A DNA stretch of 45,225 bases from DYRB01 sp963802205. Lineage in GTDB: Bacteria > Pseudomonadota > Gammaproteobacteria > Chromatiales > Chromatiaceae. Where the stretch lies: assembly GCA_963802205.1 (NCBI GenBank), contig CAWDHW010000013.1, forward strand, positions 1-45,225, written 5' to 3'. The notes beneath the pieces were generated by a model. That model worked only from the letters and a program-made list of their open reading frames with translations. It had not been told where the DNA came from and did not search any database. The position numbers and the translations under genes are program-made. Of this stretch, positions 16,892-25,327 are shown in pieces (positions within the stretch are counted from its first letter, which is position 1; every line of letters starts with the position of its first letter).

Positions 16892-18707
16892 ATGATCGCA
16901 ACGCAAGATCGAGCCCAGGACCAGACGGTGGCCGAAATCGTCGCGGCCTCCCTGGCCCGTCTGGGGCGCAATCCGGAATACCTGCTCCAGCACCTGATCG
17001 AGGTCCAGCGGCACTGTTCCCATGTGCCGCCCGAGGCGGTGGAGGCCCTGGCCTGCGCCCTGGATGTGACCCGCACCCAGGTGCGCGCTGCCATCCGCTT
17101 CTATGCCTTTCTCCACGAGCGCCCGCGGGGCGACTTCGACATCCTGTTGAGCGACAACATCACCGACCAGATGCTGGGCAACCGGCGCCTGGTCGGCCTG
17201 CTGTGCGAGCGCCTGGGCGTGTCGCCGGGGGTGCCGCGCCCGGACGGTCGGGTGACGGTGGGGCTTACCTCCTGCACCGGGATGTGCGACCAGGGCCCGG
17301 CCCTGCTGGTCAACGGCCTGGCGGTGACGCGGCTCGATGCCGGTCGCATCGACCGCATCGCCGATCTGGTGGGGCAGGGGACCCCCGTCGCCCACTGGCC
17401 CGGGGACTTCTTCCGGGTCGAGGACAACATCCGCCGCACCGGGCTGCTCCTGAGCAATCCGGTGACCGACGCCGCCGGCCTGCACCGCCTGTTCGACATC
17501 GGCGCCGAGGCGGCCCTGACGGACCTCGACCGCTCCGGTCTGCGCGGGCGCGGCGGCGCCGGCTTCACCACTGCGCTGAAGTGGAAATTCTGCCGCGAGG
17601 CCCCGGGGGACGAGCACTTCGTGGTCTGCAATGCCGACGAGGGCGAGCCCGGGACCTTCAAGGACCGCGTCCTGCTCACCGCCTACGCCGATCTGGTCTT
17701 CGAGGGCATGACGCTCTGCGCCCGCATCATCGGGGCCCGCCAGGGGTTCCTGTACCTGCGCGGCGAGTACCTGTATCTGCGCCCGCACCTGGAGTCGGTG
17801 CTGGCACGTCGCCGGGCGGACGGTCTGCTCGGCCGCGACATCCTGGGGCAGCCGGGGTTCGACTTCGACATCAGCATCCACCTGGGGGCCGGGGCCTACA
17901 TCTGCGGCGAGGAGTCGGCCCTGATCGAGTCCCTGGAGGGCAAGCGCGGCGTGACACGCAAGCGCCCGCCCTTCCCGGTCACCAGCGGTTACCAGGGGCG
18001 CCCGACGGTGGTCAACAACGTCGAGACCTTCCTCGCCGCTGCCCGCATCGTGCAGTGGGGGGCGGGCTGGTTCCGCGGCCGAGGGGACCGAGCGCGTCCC
18101 CTGGCAGCAAGATTCTGAGCGTCAGCGGCGACTGCCGCTCCCCAGGGGTCTACGAGTACCCCTTCGGCACCAAGATCCACCGCGTCCTGGCGGACTGCGG
18201 GGCCGAGCACACCCAGGCGGTGCAGATCTCCGGGGCGGCAGGGGCGACCCTGTCCCCGGCGGAGTTCGACCGCTTTATCGCCTTCGAGGACCTGCCCACC
18301 GCCGGCTCCTTCATGGTCTTCGATCAGAGTCGGGACATGTTCGAGATGGTGCGCAACTTTGCCGCCTTCTTCGCCCACGAGTCCTGCGGCTTCTGCACAC
18401 CCTGCCGGGTCGGCTCGGCCTTGCTGCGGGACTGGTGGAGAAGGTCGCGGCGGGTCAGGGCTCCGAGTACGACCTGGGCGAACTGCGCCACATCGGCGCC
18501 GTGATGCGCTCGGCAAGCTATTGCGGCCTGGGCCAGACGGCCCCCAACCATATCCTCAATACCCTGGACAAGTTCCCGGATGCCTGGCGCCGGCACCTGG
18601 TCAGTGCGGACTACAGCCCGTCCTTCGACCTGGACGCCGCCCTCTCCGAGGCCCGAGCCCTGACCGGACGGGACGACGCCGGGGCCCACCTGGAGGCAGA
18701 GGCATGA
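16892..18707 (+). pseudogene. hoxF: NAD-reducing hydrogenase diaphorase subunit HoxF, three frameshifts
   Basis: HoxF is the flavin-containing NAD(H)-binding subunit of the soluble bidirectional [NiFe] hydrogenase. It fuses a NuoE-like N-terminus (about residues 10-165) to a NuoF-like core, as in the Ralstonia-type enzyme. NAD/FMN motifs GRGGAGFTTALKW, NADEGEPGTFKDR and GAGAYICGEESALIESLEG are intact, as is the 4Fe-4S motif ESCGFCTPCRVG. The start is the ATG behind GGAGG at 16880-16884. The frame breaks three times: an extra G in GGGG at 18083-18086, an extra C in CCCC at 18098-18101, and a lost base near 18432. Correcting these restores one full-length protein ending at 18707, overlapping hoxU by ATGA. 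The breaks are either sequence errors or early decay. Confidence 0.85.
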
Positions 18708-19429
18708 ACGTCGGAGGCACCCTGCGCATCGACGGTCGCGAGATCCCCTTCACCCAGGGTCAGACCATCATGGATGCGGCCCTGGCCGCTGGGGTCTACA
18801 TCCCGCACCTGTGTCACAACCCCGAGTTCGCACCCCACGGGAGCTGCCGGGTCTGCCTGGTGGGGATCGGCAGCGCGCGGCATGTGTCGGCTTGTACGGC
18901 CCCGGCGGCGGCCGGGCTGGAGGTCGACAACGTCAGCGACGAGGTCCAGGGGTTGCGCCGGGCCATACTTCAGATGCTCTTCGTGGAGGGCAATCACGTC
19001 TGCCCCGGGTGTGAGAAGAGCGGCGCCTGCCAGTTGCAGGCCGTCGCCTACTGGGTCGGGATGCTCAACCCCCACTTCACCCACTTCTTCCCACGCCGGG
19101 AGCTGGACGCCTCCCACCCGGACTTCGTCATCGACTTCAACCGCTGCATCCTCTGCGAGTTGTGCGTGCGCGCCAGCCGGGACGCGGACGGCAAGCGCGT
19201 CTTTGCCATCAGCGGCCGGGGCCAGGACAGCCATCTGGTGATCGACTCCCGATCAGGCAAGCTCGGCGACAGCACCTTCGCCGCCACGGACCGCGCCGCC
19301 CACGTCTGTCCGGTCGGGGCCATCCTGCCCAAGACCCGGGCCTATGCCGCACCCATCGGGCAGCGCCTCTATGACCGCGAGCCCATCAGCCAGGTGGGCG
19401 ACGTGGCCGCCAACGAGCGGGGGGTCTAG
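18704..19429 (+). CDS. hoxU: NAD-reducing hydrogenase diaphorase subunit HoxU
   Basis: HoxU is the NuoG-like electron-transfer subunit linking HoxF to the hydrogenase HoxY/HoxH. The 241-residue protein is intact. It has the plant-type 2Fe-2S site (HLCHNPEFAPHGSCRVCLVG), a C-P-G-C-E-K-S-G-A-C motif, and a C-I-L-C-E-L-C site for 4Fe-4S clusters. Its start overlaps the hoxF stop and hoxY begins 3 bases after its end. It is the only gene of the hox set without an indel. Confidence 0.93.
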   Translation: MNVGGTLRIDGREIPFTQGQTIMDAALAAGVYIPHLCHNPEFAPHGSCRVCLVGIGSARHVSACTAPAAAGLEVDNVSDEVQGLRRAILQMLFVEGNHVCPGCEKSGACQLQAVAYWVGMLNPHFTHFFPRRELDASHPDFVIDFNRCILCELCVRASRDADGKRVFAISGRGQDSHLVIDSRSGKLGDSTFAATDRAAHVCPVGAILPKTRAYAAPIGQRLYDREPISQVGDVAANERGV

Positions 19430-19432
19430 CTC

Positions 19433-19973
19433 ATGGCCGAGAAGCTCAAGGTCGCGACCGCCTCCCTGGCCGGCTGCTTCGGCTGCCACATGTCCATCCT
19501 CGACATCGACGAGCGCATCCTGCAACTGGTCGATCTGGTGGAGTTCGACCGCAGCCCCATCACCGACATCAAGCAGATCGGCGACTGTGACCTCGGCATC
19601 ATCGAGGGCGGTGTTGCCAATGCGGAGAACGTCGAGGTCCTGCGGGAGTTCCGCCGTCACTGCAAGATCCTGGTGGCCATGGGCGCCTGCGCCGTCAACG
19701 GCGGCATCCCCGCCATGCGCAACCAGTTCGCCCTCAAGGACTGCCTGGAGGAGGCCTTCGTCCATGGGGTCGGGGTCTACAACCCCGGCATCCCCAACGA
19801 CCCGGAGATCCCGCTGCTGCTCAACAAGGTCCACCCCATCCACGAGGTGGTCAAGGTGGACTATTTCCTTCCCGGCTGCCCACCCACGGCGGACACCATC
19901 TGGACCTTCCTCACCGAGCTGCTGTCGGGGCAAGCCCATCGGATTCCCCTACACCCAGATTCATTACGACTGA
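19433..19973 (+). CDS. hoxY: NAD-reducing hydrogenase small subunit HoxY, one frameshift near the end
   Basis: HoxY carries the proximal 4Fe-4S cluster next to the NiFe site of HoxH. Cluster motifs are CFGCHMSILD, GACAVNGGIP and PGCPPTAD. One extra G in GGGG at 19927-19930 shifts the frame 14 codons before the end. Without it the protein closes as PIGFPYTQIHYD at 19973, a typical HoxY C-terminus. As written, the shifted frame continues to 20008 with unrelated sequence. Catalytic residues precede the shift, so the protein might still fold. Confidence 0.85.
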
Positions 19974-20060
19974 TTGAAAGGCGCTGCCGCGCCTTTACGA
20001 TACGTTGAAGAGTCAAAGCCCTTGCCCCCAGGAACGGAATGCCCAAACGAGGTTACCCCC

Positions 20061-21553
20061 ATGACCAGTCCGCTCGAAACCGCCCGTCATCCTGAGACCT
20101 TGAGGCGCGTCTGCATCGAGCCCGTGACCCGGGTCGAGGGCCACGGCAAGGTCACCTTGCTGCTGGATGAGGACAACCAGATCCGGCAGGCGCGGCTGCA
20201 CATCGTCGAGTTCCGCGGCTTCGAGAAGTTCATCCAGGGCCGGCCCTACTGGGAACTGCCGGTCCTGGTGCAGCGCCTGTGCGGCATCTGCCCTGTGAGC
20301 CACCACTTGGCCGCCGCCAAGGCCACAGACCAACTCGTCGGCGTGGACACGCTGACCCCGACGGCGGAGAAGGTCCGCCGGCTCATGCACTATGGGCAGA
20401 CCCTCCAGTCCCACGCCCTGCACTTCTTCCACCTGTCCTCGCCGGACCTGCTCTTCGGCTTCGACGACGCCGTGCGCCCACCGCAACATCGTCGGCGTCA
20501 TCCAGGACCACCCGCAGATCGCCACCCAGGGCGTGCTGCTGCGCAAGTACGGCCAGGAGGTCATCCGCGTCACCGCCGGCAAGCGCATCCACGGGACCGG
20601 GGCCGTCCCCGGCGGGGTCAACAAGTCCGTGTCAGCCCGGAGGAGCGCGACTTCCTGCTGCCGACATCCGCCAGATGGTCGAGTGGTCCCAGGGGGCCGT
20701 CGCCCTCATGCGCAAGATTTATCTGGACAATGCCGAAGTACCACGAGGCCTTCGGGCGGGTGGATGCCAACACCCTGTCCCTGATACGCCCCGACGGGGC
20801 CTTCGAGCTGTACCACGGGGGGCTGCGCGCGCGCGACCCGGATGGGGCGACCATCTTCGACCACGTCGATTACCGCGACTACGGGTCCGTACCTGCGCGA
20901 AGAGGTCAAGCCCTGGAGCTACATGAAGTTCCCCTTCATCGACGGAACTGGGACCTGAGCTGGGCTGGTATCGCGTCGGGCCCCTCGCGCGGGTCAACAA
21001 CTGTGACCGCTTCGATACCCCGCTGGCGGAGGCGGAGCGCCAGACCTTTGTTGCGGCCGGTGGAGGGCAGGCCCCAGCAGGCGGCGCTGGCCTACCACTG
21101 GGCCCGGCTCATCGAGCTGCTCTACTGCGCCGAGGCCATCGAGGGCCTGCTCCAGGACCCGGACATCGGCGGGACCGAGCTTCAGGTCCGCGGCGAGCGC
21201 GCGTCCAAGGGGCATCGGCGTGGTGGAGGCCCCCCGCGGGACCCTGTTCCACGATTACGAGGTGGACGACGACGGCCTGGTGACCCGGGCCAACCTGATC
21301 GTCTCCACCACCAACAACAATCAGGCGATGAACGAGTCCATCCGCCAGGTGGCGAGCCAATATCTTAAGCGGCCACGAGCTGACCGAGCCCCTGCTCAAC
21401 CAGATCGAGGTCGCCATCCGCGCCTATGACCCCTGTCTCTCCTGCGCCACCCACGCCGTGGGCAAGATGCCCCTGGAGTTGACCCTGGTGGATGCGCAGG
21501 GCCAAGTCCTGGACCGGCTCGAACAGGGCCCGACCGGAGAGATCCGGCGCTGA
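20061..21553 (+). pseudogene. hoxH: NAD-reducing hydrogenase large subunit HoxH, about nine frameshifts
   Basis: HoxH holds the NiFe active site. The start MTSPLETARHPETLRRVCIEP and the N-terminal nickel motif RLCGICPVSHH are in frame, and the C-terminal motif DPCLSCATHAVG can be read near 21430-21465. In between I count about nine single-base changes, seven gains and two losses, near 20475, 20633, 20663, 20735, 20889, 20944, 21066, 21210 and 21368. Stitching the frames gives a complete HoxH ending at 21553, with no clear nonsense substitution. Several sites lie in short repeats of one base (GGGG, GG, AA). This pattern fits either a poorly resolved stretch or very recent decay. As written, the gene cannot make an active enzyme. 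Confidence 0.85.
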
Positions 21554-22057
21554 CCGAGGCCCAGCCCCCTGTAGGCCGGGTTTCAGCCCGACCGTCACCC
21601 CCCGGCACGGTCCGGCCCATCCTCATCTTCGCCTGCGGCAACCCTTCCCGCGGCGACGATGCCCTGGGTCCGGCCCTGCTGGAGCGCCTGGCCCAGCGCC
21701 AGGCCGAGGGTGCCTTCCCCGACTGCGACCTGTTGACCGACTTCCAACTCCAGGTCGAACACGCCCTGGACCTGATCGGGCGGCGCGAAGTCATCTTCGT
21801 CGATGCCGCCGCCTCAGGCCCGGAGCCCTGCGCCCTGACCCCCGTCACCCCCGAGCCGGCCCTGAGCTACACCACCCACGCCATGAGCCCCGGCGGCGTC
21901 CTGCGCGTCCTCGGCCCAGATCCACCCGGGTACCCCGCCCCCGGCCTGGCTGCTCGCCATCCGTGGCTACGCCTTCGACCTTGGCCAGCCCCTATCCCAC
22001 GGCGCCGCCGCAAACCTCGACGCCGCCCTTGCCCTGCTGATGGTACACCTGACCTAG
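21550..22057 (+). pseudogene. hoxW: Hydrogenase maturation protease HoxW, one frameshift
   Basis: HoxW trims the C-terminal peptide of HoxH after nickel insertion. The family motifs are present: ACGNPSRGDDALGPALLE with the metal-binding Asp, EVIFVDAA, and TTHAMSPG with the conserved His. One extra base near 21913 shifts the frame; removing it gives the expected C-terminus (GYAFDLGQPLSHGAAANLDAAL) ending at 22057. The start is unclear: no ATG lies in frame before the first motif, and CTG at 21550 overlapping the hoxH stop is only the earliest option. Confidence 0.75.
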
Positions 22058-22241
22058 CCGTACCCATTCGTTCCCGGGCCTGGCGTGGGAATACATTCCG
22101 CACCGGACGGTGGTGCAGTGGCGCACAGCGCCGGTCACGCCTTTGGGTCAGGCCCCGGTTGGCGGGTGGGTATCCGCCTCGCTGCGGGCGCCGCGGCGAG
22201 GCGAACGAGGGAATTTTGTCGACGTCCAGGTACGCTCGGGA

Positions 22242-22255
22242 TTGATCTGGATCAA
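22242..22255 (+). promoter_or_regulatory. Perfect FNR/Anr box upstream of nrdD
   Basis: TTGATCTGGATCAA is an exact match to the FNR-family consensus TTGAT-N4-ATCAA. A -10-like GATATA at 22281-22286 would place the box centre near -41.5, the class II activation position. This predicts oxygen-responsive induction of the class III ribonucleotide reductase locus. Confidence 0.85.
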
Positions 22256-22276
22256 CGCGCCGGCGCCAGGGGAGGC

Positions 22277-22319
22277 ACAAGATATAGCGCATCGACGAGA
22301 TTATTCCACAATATCTGGT
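22277..22319 (+). promoter_or_regulatory. Pair of NrdR-like boxes upstream of nrdD
   Basis: Two 14-base sites resemble the NrdR box ACACWATATCTTGT. ACAAGATATAGCGC (22277-22290) matches its reverse complement at about 12 of 14 positions, and CCACAATATCTGGT (22306-22319) matches it directly at about 12 of 14. They are 15 bases apart and overlap the presumed -10 region, which suits repression by NrdR at high dATP. Centre spacing is about 29 bases, slightly shorter than the usual 31-32. Confidence 0.65.
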
Positions 22320-22344
22320 AGTACACCGCCAGCCGGGGGACCCC

Positions 22345-24375
22345 ATGCCGATGCACCGCAGCGCCACTCTGGCCACCTTGCCCACCCGCGTCGCCAAGCG
22401 CGACGGGGCCGTGGTTTCCTTCGACGCGAAGAAGATCGAGTCCGCCATCCGGCGCGCCGGCCAGGCCAGCGGGGACTTCGCTGACCTGGAGGCGGGGCTG
22501 CTGACCGCCCAGGTGGTTAAGGTGCTGAGCCACCGTTTCCACGGGGAGCGTGTCCCGCAGATCGAGGACATCCAGGACGTGGTGGAGCAGACCCTGATCG
22601 CCGCCAACCACTTCGAGACGGCGCGGTCCTACATCGTCTACCGCGAGCAGCACCGCACCCTGCGGGCGGATCGGCGGACCCTGGTGGACGTGGCCGGTTC
22701 CATCGACGAGTACCTGGACCGCTCGGACTGGAGGGTCGCCGCCAACGCCAACCAGGGCTATTCCCTGGGCGGGCTCATCCTCAACAGCTCCGGCAAGATG
22801 ATTGCCAACTACTGGCTGTCCCATGTCTATCCCCCGGAGGTGGGTCAGGCCCACCGGGACGGGGACATCCATATCCACGACCTGGACATGCTGTCTGGTT
22901 ACTGCGCCGGCTGGTCCCTGCGCACCCTGCTCGCGGAGGGGCTGAACGGGGTCCCCGGCAAGGTCGAGGCCGGTCCGCCAAAGCACATGTCCTCCGCCGT
23001 CGGCCAGATCGTCAACTTCCTGGGGACGCTCCAGAACGAGTGGGCCGGGGCCCAGGCCTTCTCCAGCTTCGATACCTACATGGCCGCCTTCGTGCGCAAG
23101 GACGGCCTGAGCTATCCCCAGGTCAAGCAGGCCATTCAGGAGTTGATCTACAACCTGAATGTCCCCTCCCGTTGGGGCTGCCAGACGCCGTTTACCAACC
23201 TGACCTTCGACTGGGTCTGCCCGGAGGATCTGCGCGATCAGATCCCGGTGATCGCAGGCAGGGAGCAGCCCTTTGCCTATGGCGACCTCCAGGCCGAGAT
23301 GGATCTGATCAACAGGGCCTACATCGAGGTGATGACCGAGGGTGACGCCAAGGGGCGGATCTTTACCTTCCCCATCCCGACTTACAACATTACCCCGGAC
23401 TTCCCCTGGGAGAGCGAGAACGCGCAGCGGCTCTTTGCCATGACGGCCAAGTACGGCCTGCCCTATTTCCAGAACTTCATCAACTCCGAGCTGACGCCAA
23501 ATATGGTCCGCTCCATGTGTTGTCGCTTGCAGCTCGACCTGCGGGAATTGCTCAAGCGCGGCAATGGGCTCTTCGGCTCGGCCGAGCAGACCGGGTCGGT
23601 CGGGGTCGTCACCATCAACTGCGCCCGGCTGGGGTATCTGTTCGCCGGCGACGAGGCAGGGCTTTTGGGGCGCATCGACCAACTTCTGGAACTGGCCCGC
23701 AACAGCCTGGAGATCAAGCGCAAGGTGATTCAGGGCCACATGGACGCCGGGCTCTTCCCCTACACCAAGCGCTATCTCGGGACGCTCCGTAACCACTTCT
23801 CTACCATCGGGATCAACGGGGTCAACGAGCTCATCCGCAACTTTACCCGGGACGGCGACGACATCACCAGCCCTTGGGGTCATGGCTTCGCTTGTCGCTT
23901 GCTGGATCATGTGCGCGCCCGCATGGTGGAGTTCCAGGAGCAGACCGGGCACATGTACAACCTGGAGGCGACCCCGGCGGAGGGGACCACCTACCGCTTC
24001 GCACGCGAGGACCAGAAGCGCTACCCCGGCATCGTGCAGGCTGGCACCCCGGAGGCGCCCTACTACAGCAACAGCTCCCAGCTTCCGGTGGGCTTCACCG
24101 ATGACCCCTTCGAGGCCCTGGAACAACAGGAGGCCCTGCAGGGCAAATACACCGGTGGGACCGTGCTGCATCTGTACATGCGCGAGCAGATTTCGAGTAC
24201 CGATGCCTGCCGACGCCTGGTGCGCCGCGCCCTGACCAATTTCCGCGTCCCCTACATCACGATCACCCCTGTCTTCTCCATCTGTCCGCACCACGGCTAC
24301 ATCGCCGGCGAGCACGAGTTCTGCCCGGTGTGCGATGGGGAGCTGATTGCGAAGAAGCAGGCGGCCGGCCTGTAG
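22345..24375 (+). CDS. nrdD: Anaerobic ribonucleoside-triphosphate reductase, large part (class III, lacking the glycyl-radical segment)
   Basis: NrdD reduces ribonucleoside triphosphates to deoxynucleotides without oxygen. The 676 residues hold an ATP-cone (about 14-105, starting VAKRDGAVVSFDAKKI), the D-I-H-I-H-D-L-D-M-L-S-G-Y-C segment with C187, and the active-site region RSMCCRLQLDL with C392 and C393. The C-terminus has zinc-ribbon residues C647, C660 and C663 and then stops at IAKKQAAGL. The RVxGY glycyl-radical motif expected about 10-20 residues later is absent here and is encoded by the next gene. The break is not a frameshift: the stop is clean and the next gene has its own start. 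Confidence 0.95.
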   Translation: MPMHRSATLATLPTRVAKRDGAVVSFDAKKIESAIRRAGQASGDFADLEAGLLTAQVVKVLSHRFHGERVPQIEDIQDVVEQTLIAANHFETARSYIVYREQHRTLRADRRTLVDVAGSIDEYLDRSDWRVAANANQGYSLGGLILNSSGKMIANYWLSHVYPPEVGQAHRDGDIHIHDLDMLSGYCAGWSLRTLLAEGLNGVPGKVEAGPPKHMSSAVGQIVNFLGTLQNEWAGAQAFSSFDTYMAAFVRKDGLSYPQVKQAIQELIYNLNVPSRWGCQTPFTNLTFDWVCPEDLRDQIPVIAGREQPFAYGDLQAEMDLINRAYIEVMTEGDAKGRIFTFPIPTYNITPDFPWESENAQRLFAMTAKYGLPYFQNFINSELTPNMVRSMCCRLQLDLRELLKRGNGLFGSAEQTGSVGVVTINCARLGYLFAGDEAGLLGRIDQLLELARNSLEIKRKVIQGHMDAGLFPYTKRYLGTLRNHFSTIGINGVNELIRNFTRDGDDITSPWGHGFACRLLDHVRARMVEFQEQTGHMYNLEATPAEGTTYRFAREDQKRYPGIVQAGTPEAPYYSNSSQLPVGFTDDPFEALEQQEALQGKYTGGTVLHLYMREQISSTDACRRLVRRALTNFRVPYITITPVFSICPHHGYIAGEHEFCPVCDGELIAKKQAAGL

Positions 24376-24406
24376 GTCCTTTCACCACCCACACCCAGGA
24401 ATGCCC

Positions 24407-24610
24407 ATGACCACCACCGACACCATCGACCTGAAACCCGAAGAGCGGACCCGTTGTGAGGTCTGGACCCGCGTCATGGGCTACCACCGCCCAGTCGCCG
24501 CCTTCAATCCTGGCAAGCGCTCCGAGCACGCCGAACGGCGCCAATTCTGCGAGCAGCCCCAGGGTCACGGGGTCGTGCGGCGCCCGGCCCGCTCCATGGC
24601 CGCGGCCTGA
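24407..24610 (+). CDS. Separate glycyl-radical domain protein of class III ribonucleotide reductase
   Basis: This 67-residue protein is essentially the missing NrdD C-terminus: C-E-V-W-T-R-V-M-G-Y-H-R-P-V followed by FNPGKRSEHAERRQF. G25 in RVMGY is the predicted radical glycine. The ATG at 24407 has AGGA 6 bases upstream; the ATG at 24401 is too close to that site. It begins 31 bases after the nrdD stop and ends 6 bases before the activase gene. By analogy with GrcA/YfiD, which supplies a replaceable radical domain to pyruvate formate-lyase, it should dock on NrdD as an exchangeable radical-bearing subunit. Family identity is clear; the subunit model is inference. Confidence 0.88.
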   Translation: MTTTDTIDLKPEERTRCEVWTRVMGYHRPVAAFNPGKRSEHAERRQFCEQPQGHGVVRRPARSMAAA

Positions 24611-24616
24611 GGGCAC

Positions 24617-25312
24617 ATGACCACAGCGCCTGCGGTCCTGCGCATCGGGGGCCTGACGCCCCTGACAAGCCTGGACTATCCCGGGGAACTGGCGGCGGTG
24701 GTCTTCTGCCAGGGGTGCCCCTGGCGCTGCCGCTACTGTCACAACGGACACCTGATCCCGGCGCAGGCGGCGGACCTGATCCCCTGGGGCGATGTCATGG
24801 CGTTCCTGCAACGTCGCCGCGGGCTCTTGGATGCCGTGGTCTTCAGCGGCGGTGAGCCGACCCTCCAGGCGGCCCTGCCCGACGGATTGGCGGAGGTCCG
24901 GGCTATGGGCTACAAGACCGGCCTGCACACCGCTGGACCCTATCCAGAACGCCTGGTACGAGCGCTGCCCCACCTCGACTGGGTCGGGCTCGATATCAAG
25001 GCCCTGCCGGAGGACTACCCCGCCGTCACAGGCGTCCCCGGCTCCGGGGATCGGGCCTGGGCAAGCCTCGCGTTGTCGGTCGCCGCAGGGGTCAACCTGG
25101 AGGTCCGCACCACGCCCCTGCCTGGTCTGGACGACGCGGCCTATCTGGGCCGGCTCGCGCAGCGCCTGGCGGGGGCTGGGGTGCGCGACTATGTGCTCCA
25201 GACCTGTCGCACCGGGGTCTGTCTCGACCCTGGCCTACGCGGGCGGGCCGTCGCGGCGCCACCAGGGCCGAAGGGTGTTCGCCCCGAGCGCCTTCAGGTC
25301 CGTGCCGCCTGA
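24617..25312 (+). CDS. nrdG: Anaerobic ribonucleotide reductase activating protein (radical SAM)
   Basis: The activase uses a 4Fe-4S cluster and S-adenosylmethionine to generate the glycyl radical. The cluster motif is C-P-W-R-C-R-Y-C-H-N (CxxxCxxC, about residues 33-40), preceded by SLDYPGELAAVVFCQGC. The SAM-binding F-S-G-G-E-P-T-L is present. At 231 residues it is of the longer NrdG-like type (TIGR02495-like) rather than the enterobacterial form of about 155 residues. Its target is presumably the glycine of the small protein encoded just upstream. The last 30 residues are Arg/Pro-rich and not clearly conserved. Confidence 0.92.
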   Translation: MTTAPAVLRIGGLTPLTSLDYPGELAAVVFCQGCPWRCRYCHNGHLIPAQAADLIPWGDVMAFLQRRRGLLDAVVFSGGEPTLQAALPDGLAEVRAMGYKTGLHTAGPYPERLVRALPHLDWVGLDIKALPEDYPAVTGVPGSGDRAWASLALSVAAGVNLEVRTTPLPGLDDAAYLGRLAQRLAGAGVRDYVLQTCRTGVCLDPGLRGRAVAAPPGPKGVRPERLQVRAA

Positions 25313-25327
25313 CCGGAGAGCTATTCC

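Noticed and set aside
22252..24315. A 687-codon open frame antisense to nrdD
   Set aside because: nrdD on the forward strand is unmistakable; the antisense frame has no recognisable domain and shadow-type composition.
24376..24406. Frameshift explanation for the nrdD split
   Set aside because: The stop is in a clean frame, the small gene has its own ribosome site and ATG, and about 30 untranslated bases separate them with no continuation in another frame.
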